Positions 18,044 through 26,637 of a stretch of 64,000 nt of DNA are shown here, in pieces; the stretch's first letter is position 1, and every line of letters starts with the position of its first letter. The DNA comes from JAIROC01 sp031553535. GTDB taxonomy: Bacteria > Bacteroidota > Bacteroidia > Bacteroidales > WCHB1-69. The stretch lies in assembly GCA_031553535.1 (NCBI GenBank), contig JAVBLM010000042.1:28747-92746 (forward strand), written 5' to 3'. The notes under the pieces were generated by a model. It made no database searches, had not been told where the DNA came from, and worked only from the letters and a program-made list of their open reading frames with translations. Both the position numbers and the translations under genes were made by a program.

Positions 18044-18661
18044 ATGTTTGAAGACACATACAGAACTATTTCGGCAAAATCGGAAGGCTTATTTAAAGAT
18101 AAGGGAAGTCGTTTTATAGGCTTGGCATTTCCTGTAAAATCAGAAATAGAAGTAAAACAGATATTGACGGATATCAGAAAAAAGTATCATGATGCAACAC
18201 ATCATTGCTATGCATATTATATTGGGCATGTAGGAAGTCCGTCAGTTCGAATGAATGACGATGGAGAACCTTCAGGAACTGCCGGAAGACCGATTTATGG
18301 ACAGATATTGTCTTCTGAATTGAAGAATATACTTATAGTTGTTGTTCGTTATTTTGGTGGGACCAAATTAGGAGTGAGTGGGTTGATCAATGCATACAAG
18401 GAAACAGCTAAAATAACAATTGATAATGCAAAAATAGAAGAGCATAAAATTAAAGATGTTTATACTATAGAGTTTGAGTATCCGTTAATGAATAATGTAA
18501 TGCAAATACTGAAAAATGAAGCTATATCTATAAAAAATACTTCTTATAATGATAGTAATGTGTTAATTACATTTGAAGTTATATGGACTAGAAAAGAAGA
18601 TATTTGTGAGCAATTTCATAATATGCAAGGTGTTAAACAAAAATATATCACAACTATTTGA
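18044..18661 (+). CDS. YigZ/IMPACT family protein
   Basis: The 205-residue cytosolic protein has the UPF0029/IMPACT N-terminal domain: KGSRFIG, ATHHCYAYYIG, NDDGEPSGTAGRPI and VVVRYFGGTKLG, then a DUF1949-like C-terminal half. Bacterial YigZ is implicated in translation or peptidase-associated functions, but its biochemical role is not settled. It follows cinA by 5 nt. The family call is firm. Confidence 0.93.
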   Translation: MFEDTYRTISAKSEGLFKDKGSRFIGLAFPVKSEIEVKQILTDIRKKYHDATHHCYAYYIGHVGSPSVRMNDDGEPSGTAGRPIYGQILSSELKNILIVVVRYFGGTKLGVSGLINAYKETAKITIDNAKIEEHKIKDVYTIEFEYPLMNNVMQILKNEAISIKNTSYNDSNVLITFEVIWTRKEDICEQFHNMQGVKQKYITTI

Positions 18662-18679
18662 TTTTCTAATAAAATTTTA

Positions 18680-18687
18680 TATTTTTG
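18680..18687 (+). promoter_or_regulatory. Promoter -7 element for the Cys-rich lipoprotein gene
   Basis: TATTTTTG matches TAnnTTTG, about 65 nt before the ATG at 18753. Confidence 0.55.
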
Positions 18688-18752
18688 CATAATATAATTA
18701 AGAAAGAAATATTAATAAAAACAAATAGAGTAATAACAAAAAATAAGTAAAA

Positions 18753-19211
18753 ATGAAGAAATTAGCAGTATTAGCCGGTGCTTTATGTTTTGTTTTCGTT
18801 TCATGTAACAACAAACCAGCAGAAGCTCCTGCAAATGAAGAATGTACGCAAAAAGAACAAAAACAACATGAGCACGGTGGGTGTAAAATGAGTGAAGAAC
18901 AAAAAGCAGAATGTGACGCATTTCGCAAACAATGGGACGATTGGGCTAACCTTACTGATGATGCAAAGAAAGAATTGATAACTAAAACAAAAGCTCGTAT
19001 TGACCAGCAAAATGCCGAAATGGAAGCTAAAATGGCAGCTTGCAAAGCAGAATGGGCAAATTTTGACAATCTTACTCTTGATGAGCAAAAAGCACTGATC
19101 GATAAAAGAATGCAATGTGGAAAGAAATGCGATGGTGATAAAAAATGTTGCAAGGACGGAAAAAAAGATTGCGAAAAGAAGTGCGAAGGTAAAAAAGAAG
19201 AAGGAAAATAA
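18753..19211 (+). CDS. Lipoprotein with Cys/Lys-rich tail, putative metal binder
   Basis: 152 residues, opening with a lipoprotein signal (VSC, Cys18). A short His/Cys patch, HEHGGCKMSEEQKAEC, follows at about 40-55. The middle is charged and helical, with two related segments (DDWANLTDDAKKELI and AEWANFDNLTLDEQKALI). The last 30 residues are almost all Lys, Cys, Gly and Asp, with eight cysteines in CxxxC and CC spacings. I do not recognise a family. The composition suggests binding of a soft metal in the periplasm or at the membrane surface; that is inference. It is monocistronic, with its own promoter and terminator. Long antisense frames over it reflect its AAA/GAA codon bias. Confidence 0.8.
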   Translation: MKKLAVLAGALCFVFVSCNNKPAEAPANEECTQKEQKQHEHGGCKMSEEQKAECDAFRKQWDDWANLTDDAKKELITKTKARIDQQNAEMEAKMAACKAEWANFDNLTLDEQKALIDKRMQCGKKCDGDKKCCKDGKKDCEKKCEGKKEEGK

Positions 19212-19272
19212 CCTAGTTTGACTACTCTTATAAGCATTACGTAATAAGACAAAATACAAAAAATTGATAGAT

Positions 19273-19306
19273 AGCTACTCGGCTTGCCAGGTAGCTTTTT
19301 TGTTTT
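19273..19306 (+). terminator. Rho-independent terminator
   Basis: AGCTAC (19273-19278) pairs with GTAGCT (19291-19296), with an inner GG/CC pair, followed by a T run. It ends the lipoprotein gene. Confidence 0.75.
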
Positions 19307-19530
19307 TATGTGTTCGGATTTTTATTTAATTTTGTTTGATTTTCTCATTGGATATTTGATGTTCTTTGTTTGTTATCTCAGCTCCCTTTTCACCTGAAGG
19401 AAAGACGAAATCAGGAGAATCGGATTGAATAACAGGGTTAGCAAGATGTTATTTTTTACATGGATTGCTTCATCTGTTTAATTTTCTATCATTGATCATT
19501 CCCGGTAACGTACCTGCTTTCTAGCGTCGG

Positions 19531-19580
19531 ACGCTTACGAGCGTAAGCGCCACCCACTAACGCCCGTAAGCGTCACCCGC
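19531..19580. repeat. GC-rich REP-like palindromes
   Basis: CGCTTACGAGCGTAAGCG is a near-perfect palindrome and is followed by a second half-copy, CCCGTAAGCG, within 20 bp. The local base composition is much richer in G+C than the surrounding 19310-20040 gap, where I see no gene. Confidence 0.5.
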
Positions 19581-19945
19581 TTGTAAATTGTGTCATTACC
19601 TTCAATAGGCTTCTTCGGAAAATACTATACATGCAGTATTCTATATTAGGAAGTCAGCATTAGTCTATCTGTTTCTCGAAGAGGTCTATCCCTAACTGAA
19701 TCCGTATACTCTTCTATCCCTTTAAAGGAAGGAATATTCTATTCATGATTACCGGATATAATATATACCATCTGTCTGTGAAGTCGGTAAAGATAAATAA
19801 CTGTTGGGTGAAACATGAAATATCCATGGAATAAAAGTCTCACCAAGCGAAGTAATTATCAAGGATATTGTCAATATATGGAATTAAAAATTATGATATT
19901 GATGAACCCTTCGGATTTCATTTGTACAGATGAAATAATCAAAAA

Positions 19946-19967
19946 ATAAACAGATGCATCTGTTTAT
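19946..19967. repeat. 22-bp perfect palindrome
   Basis: ATAAACAGATG is immediately followed by its exact reverse complement CATCTGTTTAT. It lies about 100 bp upstream of the rsfS promoter and could be an operator for a dimeric regulator. A split copy of the same core (ACAGATGCA at 28274, TGCATCTGT at 28338) lies in the gap before the TPR gene. Confidence 0.6.
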
Positions 19968-20049
19968 AAAATATCGAAAGAAAGTAATAATTATGAACCA
20001 TAATTAACTTCTTATAAGTACCCCATAGAAAAACAAATAATAAAAGTTG

Positions 20050-20057
20050 TATCTTTG
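20050..20057 (+). promoter_or_regulatory. Promoter -7 element for rsfS-ftsH-cdsA-psd
   Basis: TATCTTTG matches TAnnTTTG, 25 nt before the rsfS ATG at 20082. A TTG at 20055 lies inside this element and cannot be the start codon. Confidence 0.65.
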
Positions 20058-20081
20058 CAACTTAAAATTGGAATTATATAT

Positions 20082-20462
20082 ATGAGGCAAAAGTCCGGAA
20101 AACTGCAAAATACATCAATTGTTTTTAAAGATAGCATTATAGATGCATTACAAGATAAGAAAGCACAGGATATTGTAGAATTGGATCTTTCGGAGGTGAA
20201 AATGTCTTTATTTGATAGGTTTATTATTTGTACTGCTACTTCAAATACACATGCAGAAGCATTGTGCGATAATGTTCTTAGGACAATAAAGCAAAATTTA
20301 AATATACTTCCCAAACATACGGAAGGGGTGAATAATTCCCAATGGGTATTGATAGATTACTTTGATATTCTTGTTCATATTTTCCTGAAGGAAAGCAGGG
20401 AGTTTTATAATATAGAAGGTTTATGGGTTGATGCTGAACGCATTGAATACACTCTTACATAG
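20082..20462 (+). CDS. rsfS: RsfS, ribosome silencing factor
   Basis: 126 residues from the ATG at 20082. Members of this family bind ribosomal protein uL14 and block joining of the 30S and 50S subunits when nutrients are scarce. The core DIVELDLSEVKMSLFDRFIICTA, then SNTHAEALCDNV, WVLIDYFDILVHIF and REFYNIEGLWVDA, is diagnostic. It is the first gene of a run with ftsH 50 nt downstream, a common Bacteroidota neighbourhood. Cytosolic. Confidence 0.93.
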   Translation: MRQKSGKLQNTSIVFKDSIIDALQDKKAQDIVELDLSEVKMSLFDRFIICTATSNTHAEALCDNVLRTIKQNLNILPKHTEGVNNSQWVLIDYFDILVHIFLKESREFYNIEGLWVDAERIEYTLT

Positions 20463-20511
20463 GCATGATATATGCTTATAGTATTCGTAACATTTTATTA
20501 TATATTAATTT

Positions 20512-22581
20512 ATGGAAGATAAAGATAACGGAAATAACTTTAAACAACAGAATCAGCCTAATAAAAATCCGAACAATAAAAAAAGTTCTTTTAATTTTTA
20601 TTGGATATATGCCATTCTGACGGTTTTTTTATTAATAATGGCATTTTGGGGGTTTAATGATTCTATTCCTGAAATAGATAATGTGAAGCTCAGATCTATG
20701 ATTTTACGGGGAGATATTGAAAAAATCGAGATTGTAAAGCATAAGGATATTGCCAATATTTTTTTAAATCCTGCACATATCAATAATGATACGGCTTATA
20801 AAAAAGCATTTGAACTCAATAAGAAAGGTCCTCATTTTTATATCGAAATTTCAGATGCAGCTTCTTTTCAGGAAGATATAAAGGCAGCAGAAGAAGAATT
20901 ATTTCAGCGGGAAACTGTCGGAATGACAGATGAAGAAAAATTGAATGCAAAAGAACATTTCAAGCAGATTGTTGTACGGAGTGATAATACCAAGCAATGG
21001 AGTGTTGAGGTCTTATTCTGGATTATACCTTTATTGGGTATCATTCTTATAACATATATTATGCTGCGAGGAATGGGTGGTGGAAAAGGTGGAAACCAGT
21101 TGTTTAGCATCGGCAAGTCGAAGGCTCAATTATACGATAAGAATACACAGGTTTCTATTACATTCAAAGATGTAGCCGGCTTGGAGGGTGCAAAAGAAGA
21201 AGTTATGGAAATTGTTGACTTCTTGAAAAATCCGAAGAAGTATACCAATCTCGGAGGAAAAATACCTAAAGGAGCATTATTGGTAGGGCCTCCTGGAACA
21301 GGGAAAACATTATTAGCCCGGGCTGTAGCAGGTGAAGCGAAAGTTCCTTTCTTTTCACTATCGGGATCAGATTTTGTAGAGATGTTTGTAGGGGTAGGAG
21401 CCTCTCGTGTAAGGGATCTTTTCAAAACGGCAAAAGAAAAGGCGCCATGTATTATCTTTATCGATGAAATTGATGCTGTAGGACGGGCTCGTGGCCGGAA
21501 TTCTTTTACGGGAGCAAATGATGAAAGAGAGAATACATTAAATCAGCTTCTTACCGAGATGGATGGCTTTTCTACCAATGCAGGTATTATCATCCTGGCT
21601 GCCACAAACAGGGCAGATGTATTAGATAAAGCATTATTACGGGCAGGACGTTTTGATCGTCAAATCCATGTTGAACTTCCAGACTTGGATGAGAGATTGG
21701 ATATCTTTAAGGTACATGTTCGGTCTTTAAAATTAGCAAAGAGTGTAAATTTAGAGTTTTTTGCCAAACAGACTCCGGGTTTTTCCGGTGCAGATATAGC
21801 AAATGTTTGTAATGAAGCAGCATTGATTGCTGCACGAAATGGAAAAGATGAAATTGATGAACAGGATTTTCTCAGTGCGGTTGATCGTATCGTGGGAGGG
21901 CTGGAAAAGCGGACTAAAATCATTTCCCCGGAAGAGAAAAGAGTAATAGCATTTCATGAAGCCGGGCATGCTACGGTTAGTTGGATGCTAAAGTATGCTG
22001 CTCCTTTGGTGAAAGTAACTATTGTTCCGCGTGGTAAATCGTTAGGTGCTGCATGGTACTTGCCGGAGGAACGGCAAATTACAAATAGAGAGCAATTGTT
22101 GGATGAAATTGCAGCTACATTAGGGGGACGTGCATCTGAAGAATTGATTTTCGGAACGGTTTCAACAGGAGCCTTAAACGATCTGGAGCGTGTTACCAAA
22201 CAAGCATATGCGATGGTTGCCTATTATGGTCTAAATAAAAAAGTAGGGAATTTGAGTTACTATGATTCTACTGGACAAAATGAATATTCCTTTACACGTC
22301 CGTATAGTGAAAAAACAGCCCAATTGATAGATGAAGAAGTTCATGAATTAATAGAGGATTCTTATAAAAAGGCAAGATCTATATTGGAAGAGCATCGTGT
22401 CAATTTAGAGAAATTAGCCATGCAGCTTTTAGAAAAAGAGGTTATTTTCAGGGAAGATTTAATAGCTATATTTGGGAAGAGGCCATTTGAACAGGAGGAG
22501 CATGTTATTGAAGAACAACCTTTTGATAATTCCGATTCCAAAGAGGAATCCGAAGAACAATCAGGTTCTGATAATAAATAA
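20512..22581 (+). CDS. ftsH: FtsH, ATP-dependent membrane zinc protease
   Basis: 689 residues. Two transmembrane helices (about 30-48 and 168-187) flank a periplasmic domain. The AAA+ module has Walker A GPPGTGKT at about 259-266 and Walker B IIFIDEIDAVGR. The M41 protease has zinc motif HEAGH at 482-486 and the third ligand region TLGGRASEEL. It degrades misfolded membrane proteins and regulatory substrates as a hexamer. All key residues are present and length is normal. The acidic, Gln-rich tail is typical of Bacteroidota FtsH. The next genes, cdsA and psd, make phospholipids. Confidence 0.98.
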   Translation: MEDKDNGNNFKQQNQPNKNPNNKKSSFNFYWIYAILTVFLLIMAFWGFNDSIPEIDNVKLRSMILRGDIEKIEIVKHKDIANIFLNPAHINNDTAYKKAFELNKKGPHFYIEISDAASFQEDIKAAEEELFQRETVGMTDEEKLNAKEHFKQIVVRSDNTKQWSVEVLFWIIPLLGIILITYIMLRGMGGGKGGNQLFSIGKSKAQLYDKNTQVSITFKDVAGLEGAKEEVMEIVDFLKNPKKYTNLGGKIPKGALLVGPPGTGKTLLARAVAGEAKVPFFSLSGSDFVEMFVGVGASRVRDLFKTAKEKAPCIIFIDEIDAVGRARGRNSFTGANDERENTLNQLLTEMDGFSTNAGIIILAATNRADVLDKALLRAGRFDRQIHVELPDLDERLDIFKVHVRSLKLAKSVNLEFFAKQTPGFSGADIANVCNEAALIAARNGKDEIDEQDFLSAVDRIVGGLEKRTKIISPEEKRVIAFHEAGHATVSWMLKYAAPLVKVTIVPRGKSLGAAWYLPEERQITNREQLLDEIAATLGGRASEELIFGTVSTGALNDLERVTKQAYAMVAYYGLNKKVGNLSYYDSTGQNEYSFTRPYSEKTAQLIDEEVHELIEDSYKKARSILEEHRVNLEKLAMQLLEKEVIFREDLIAIFGKRPFEQEEHVIEEQPFDNSDSKEESEEQSGSDNK

Positions 22582-22598
22582 ATACGCTATACAATAAG

Positions 22599-23414
22599 AT
22601 GAAGTCATTATTAATACGGGCTATAACAGGAATCTTATTTATTACAGTAGTAATTGCATCTATCTTCTTATCGGATATGGTGTTATTCAATGTGTTTTTG
22701 TTGTTTACCTGTATTGCATTATATGAATATCGTTCTTTGTTATTGCCGGAAAAAATCAATTTATCGATTTTCTTTTATGTTATATCATTGTCGATATATT
22801 TTATTGTGTCATATACTAAACTGTGGAATATATTCACAACAACAATGTTATTATCTTTGATATTGGTATTGCTATTTTTATTATTTGCCGTAGAGTTGTT
22901 CCGTAAGCAGGAAAACCCTTTTACGAATATAGCATATTCTATTTTAGGGATAATCTGGATAGTTTTACCCTTTTCTTTGGTTAACCGTATTCCCTTGATG
23001 TTACCGGAAGGCAAATATTTCTTATTGGCATTGTTTGTTTTTGTATGGATGTATGACACATTTGCATATTGCATTGGAAGTTTATTTGGGAAACATCGAT
23101 TAATCGAGAGAGTTTCTCCGAAAAAATCATGGGAAGGAACAATTGGTGCTGCAATTTTAACGATAGCCGTTGCATTCTTTATGCCGAAAATACTACCGAT
23201 GTTGCCGTTGACGATCGTTCAGTGGATAATTTTTGCCGTAATAATAGTAGTTATTGGCACAATAGGTGACCTGATGGAGTCTTTATTTAAACGCCAATTG
23301 TCGGTAAAAGATTCCGGTTCCATTTTGCCGGGGCATGGTGGAATTCTGGATAGATTTGATTCTGTTTTGTTTCTACTTCCGTTTGTCTCATTATATTTAA
23401 TTCTTATATTATAG
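22599..23414 (+). CDS. cdsA: CdsA, phosphatidate cytidylyltransferase
   Basis: This 271-residue integral membrane enzyme converts phosphatidic acid and CTP to CDP-diacylglycerol. It has about eight hydrophobic helices. The CdsA signature lies near the C terminus: SPKKSWEG, then GDLMESLFKRQLSVKDSGSILPGHGG (about 224-249) and DRFDS. It starts 17 nt after ftsH and is followed 15 nt later by psd, placing two phosphatidylethanolamine-pathway steps together. Confidence 0.96.
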   Translation: MKSLLIRAITGILFITVVIASIFLSDMVLFNVFLLFTCIALYEYRSLLLPEKINLSIFFYVISLSIYFIVSYTKLWNIFTTTMLLSLILVLLFLLFAVELFRKQENPFTNIAYSILGIIWIVLPFSLVNRIPLMLPEGKYFLLALFVFVWMYDTFAYCIGSLFGKHRLIERVSPKKSWEGTIGAAILTIAVAFFMPKILPMLPLTIVQWIIFAVIIVVIGTIGDLMESLFKRQLSVKDSGSILPGHGGILDRFDSVLFLLPFVSLYLILIL

Positions 23415-23429
23415 ATATACATTATAAAA

Positions 23430-24089
23430 ATGAAATTACATAAAGCAGGTTATAAGATTATATTATTTACGTTTCTTGTATTATTTGCACTGGCAATACT
23501 TGTACATTATGTGTTTGCCCAATTCGATTACGTTCGATATATGCTTTATGCATTGGGTATCATTACGTTCTTTTTCACTGTTCGTTTTTTTAGATATCCA
23601 GATAGGGATATCGAGGAAGATAAAAATGCAATATTCGCTCCCGCTGATGGGAAGATTGTGGTTATAGAGGAAATATTTGAAAATAAGTACTTACATGAAA
23701 GTAGAATTCAGCTTTCTATATTTATGTCGCCGCTAAATGTTCATGTTAACTTTTATCCGGTGTCAGGAGAAGTTGTATTATGTGATTATTATCCTGGGGA
23801 CAAAATGGCAGCATGGCATCCGAAGTCATCGGAATTGAACGAACATGCTTCTGTTGTTATAGAAGATGAGAAAAAAAGAAAAGTATTAGTTAAACAAATA
23901 GCGGGAGCAATGGCTCGTAGAATTGTTTGCAAGGCTAAAAAAGGAGAGCATGTTACACAAGGAGAAGAGCTTGGCATTATTAAATTCGGTTCTCGTGTGG
24001 ATGTATTGCTTCCAACCAATGTTCGCATAAATGTAAATATGAATGACAAGGTTAAAGCAAAAGAAACAATTTTGGCTTATTTTGAGTAA
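23430..24089 (+). CDS. psd: Psd, phosphatidylserine decarboxylase (short type)
   Basis: 219 residues, the short archaeal-type Psd common in Bacteroidota. Two N-terminal membrane helices are followed by the catalytic part. The self-cleavage site is the Gly-Ser of IIKFGSRVDVLLP (Ser188), which becomes the pyruvoyl cofactor. FAPADGKIV, FMSPLNVHVN and the central His residues match the family. It makes phosphatidylethanolamine at the inner membrane. Last gene of the rsfS-ftsH-cdsA-psd run. Confidence 0.95.
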   Translation: MKLHKAGYKIILFTFLVLFALAILVHYVFAQFDYVRYMLYALGIITFFFTVRFFRYPDRDIEEDKNAIFAPADGKIVVIEEIFENKYLHESRIQLSIFMSPLNVHVNFYPVSGEVVLCDYYPGDKMAAWHPKSSELNEHASVVIEDEKKRKVLVKQIAGAMARRIVCKAKKGEHVTQGEELGIIKFGSRVDVLLPTNVRINVNMNDKVKAKETILAYFE

Positions 24090-24294
24090 GAATTCCACAC
24101 TTAAAATTCACAACTTAATTTATATATAACTGTATATTTTTAACAGAAAAGAAAACATGGCATGTTTTAGAATGTTTCAGGTTTGGTGTATCACTAAATT
24201 AAATTATCTTTAAAAAAGCAGGCATGATACTTGCGGCTCGTATGTAAATATAAATATTTAAAGTGTATTAATTTTAACTCAAAACGTAGAAAGT

Positions 24295-24918
24295 ATGAAA
24301 AGAATGTTTTTTTTTATTTCGGTAATGATGATTTATGCATGTGGTTTTTCTCAGATTGCTAAAGAGGAGACGATACCTTTTGATAAAAGAAGTGTCCCGG
24401 GAGTTAGCATTGAAGTGCCCGGTTATGATGTCAAAGTGACAGCTGCTGCTTTACAGGATCGTTTGGAGAGGAGTGCAAAATTAAAGGGATCGAGTATGAA
24501 AGGTTTTAGATATTATCAATCGCAACCTTTTTCGGAATTTGGCACATTGAATTACGATATCTATACCCAAGTGGTGACCGTAGGGAAGAAAAAGTATGCA
24601 AAAACAGCGGTTTATTTATTAGTCTCCAAAGGGAATGAGAATTTTGTAACCCCTACCAGCGACCCGGAGTTGGTTCATAGAATGAAAGGTTTTTTAAATC
24701 ATTTCGTTACGACGCATTTGCGTCAGTATGATATTGATCAAAAGACCCAAGAACAGACAAAAATGATAACAAAGTTAGAAAAAGAGAATAAAACATTGAT
24801 TTCAGATAGGGATAAGTTGAAACAGCAATTGGATGACAAAGAAAAGGCGATTTTAACAAAACAAGATGAACTAACAAATGCTAAGAATGCTTTAAGTACT
24901 TTAAAGGAATCAAGATAA
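24295..24918 (+). CDS. Secreted protein with C-terminal coiled coil, unknown function
   Basis: 207 residues with a signal peptide (cleavage near GFSQ). A globular part (about 25-140) is followed by a clear heptad-rich coiled coil (about 145-207: TKMITKLEKENKTLISDRDK and on). I do not recognise a named domain. An exported protein that oligomerises through its tail is the most that can be said. It is monocistronic, with a strong terminator directly after it. Confidence 0.8.
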   Translation: MKRMFFFISVMMIYACGFSQIAKEETIPFDKRSVPGVSIEVPGYDVKVTAAALQDRLERSAKLKGSSMKGFRYYQSQPFSEFGTLNYDIYTQVVTVGKKKYAKTAVYLLVSKGNENFVTPTSDPELVHRMKGFLNHFVTTHLRQYDIDQKTQEQTKMITKLEKENKTLISDRDKLKQQLDDKEKAILTKQDELTNAKNALSTLKESR

Positions 24919-24927
24919 TTGATTAAC

Positions 24928-24954
24928 AAGCTGTCTATCAAGACAGCTTTTTTT
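24928..24954 (+). terminator. Rho-independent terminator
   Basis: AAGCTGTCT, loop ATCA, AGACAGCTT: a perfect 9-bp stem followed by seven T (24948-24954). Confidence 0.92.
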
Positions 24955-25115
24955 ATAGTCATGGTATTATTTTCTACATATAGGTTATTAAAAGAGGAAA
25001 AAGCAAATTATTTAAGATAAAAATCAAGGTATTGTTTTTTTATACAATAAAAACATACATATAATCGTTAAATTATACAATAAACAACAAAAAGTAATTA
25101 AAAAGTTAAAACACA

Positions 25116-26435
25116 ATGTCTTATTTATTTACATCGGAATCAGTGTCGGAAGGACACCCAGATAAGGTAGCAGATCAAATATCGGATTCGTTACTAGATG
25201 AATTTTTGCGTAGAGACCCGGAATCGAAAGTAGCATGTGAAACACTTGTAACAACAGGGCTTGTTTTTTGTGCGGGTGAAGTAAAAACATCAGCATATAT
25301 TGACGTTCAGGATACAGCACGCGAAGTAATTCGTAAAATTGGATATACAAAAGGAGAGTATATGTTTGAGAGTAATTCCTGTGGAGTACTTTCTGCTATT
25401 CACGAGCAATCTCCGGATATATCTCAAGGAGTAGTTCGTATGGAACCGGAGAAACAAGGTGCGGGAGATCAAGGAATGATGTTTGGCTATGCAACCAGTG
25501 AAATGGAGAATTATATGCCATTACCTATCGATATTGCAAACAGATTAATTCAGGAGCTTACAGCAATTCGTAAAGAAGGAAGGAAAATGAAATACCTTCG
25601 TCCGGATGCAAAAGCCCAGGTTACTGTAGAATATACTGATAAAGGAAAACCTCTTGGAATACATACTATTATTATATCTGTTCAACATGATGATTTTCAT
25701 GAAGATGAAAAGAAAATGCGGGAAGTGATAGAAGAAGATATTCGTAATATTTTAATTCCGGCAGTTCGGAAATCGGCTCCTTCTTCTAAGAAACGTTTCT
25801 TTAAGACAAATTTTAAATTATTAGTAAATCCTACCGGTAAATTTGTTATAGGAGGTCCTCATGGTGATACAGGTTTAACAGGGCGTAAGATTGTCGTTGA
25901 CACTTATGGAGGAAGATGCCCCCATGGTGGAGGTGCTTTTTCAGGGAAAGACCCTTCCAAGGTTGATCGTTCTGCAGCCTATGCAGCAAGACATATCGCT
26001 AAAAACCTGGTTGCGGCAGGTATTGCAAGGGACGTAACAGTACAAATAGCTTATGCTATTGGTGTTGCAAGGCCTGTTAGTTTGCGCATAGATACTAATG
26101 GAACTACCAAAGTTAAAGATAATAAAGGAAAGCCAATTCCTTCTGATGATATTGCACGTGTTGTAGAAAGCATGTTTGATCTAACTCCTTATGGAATTAT
26201 CAAACGGTTTGGATTAAAAAATCCTATTTATCTGGCAACAGCTTCGGGAGGGCACTTTGGCAAAGAGCCTTATTCCCGGGAAGTGGAAGTTTTCTATAAA
26301 GATGATACAACTCAAGTAAGAAAGTTGAATGGTCAGGAAAAATACTTTAAAGTGGTAGAGTTTTATCCTTGGGAAAAACTTGATTTTGTAGAGCCATTGC
26401 GTAAGATATTTAGCATGGATGACGTAAAAGCATAG
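25116..26435 (+). CDS. metK: MetK, S-adenosylmethionine synthetase
   Basis: 439 residues; makes SAM from methionine and ATP. FTSESVSEGHPDKVADQISD (6-25), GAGDQGMMFGYA, GGPHGDTGLTGRK and HGGGAFSGKDPSKVDRSAAY are the MetK signatures; the catalytic His and metal-binding Asp are present. Slightly longer than the E. coli enzyme, as usual in Bacteroidota. Single gene with its own terminator. I saw no SAM riboswitch-like fold in the 160 bp upstream, and no clear TAnnTTTG box. Confidence 0.98.
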   Translation: MSYLFTSESVSEGHPDKVADQISDSLLDEFLRRDPESKVACETLVTTGLVFCAGEVKTSAYIDVQDTAREVIRKIGYTKGEYMFESNSCGVLSAIHEQSPDISQGVVRMEPEKQGAGDQGMMFGYATSEMENYMPLPIDIANRLIQELTAIRKEGRKMKYLRPDAKAQVTVEYTDKGKPLGIHTIIISVQHDDFHEDEKKMREVIEEDIRNILIPAVRKSAPSSKKRFFKTNFKLLVNPTGKFVIGGPHGDTGLTGRKIVVDTYGGRCPHGGGAFSGKDPSKVDRSAAYAARHIAKNLVAAGIARDVTVQIAYAIGVARPVSLRIDTNGTTKVKDNKGKPIPSDDIARVVESMFDLTPYGIIKRFGLKNPIYLATASGGHFGKEPYSREVEVFYKDDTTQVRKLNGQEKYFKVVEFYPWEKLDFVEPLRKIFSMDDVKA

Positions 26436-26444
26436 AGTTAAATA

Positions 26445-26476
26445 AAAAGAAGTTGCAGAAATGCAACTTCTTTTTT
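26445..26476 (+). terminator. Rho-independent terminator of metK
   Basis: GAAGTTGCA (26449-26457), loop GAAA, TGCAACTTC (26462-26470), then six T. The flanking A run allows bidirectional function. Confidence 0.93.
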
Positions 26477-26637
26477 ATCATTAACAATTTGTTTTGTGTC
26501 AAAAAAATTGACAGCGGAACGATTGTTATACGGGAGGGGCTTGTGTTTTGTTTCAAAAAGAAACCGTTTTTTATCACCTCAAACTCTTTTTTACCAATGA
26601 AAATATTGTTACATTATTCACAAAATAAATAAGAAAA

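Noticed and set aside
18698..19259. Long antisense ORFs opposite the Cys-rich lipoprotein
   Set aside because: They arise from the Lys/Glu codon bias of the real gene; the plus-strand gene has signal, lipobox, promoter and terminator.
20055..20081. TTG start for rsfS
   Set aside because: It lies inside the TATCTTTG promoter box; ATG 20082 is downstream of it.
24960..25115. SAM riboswitch upstream of metK
   Set aside because: No SAM-I or SAM-II-like paired core could be found; the stretch is nearly all A and T.
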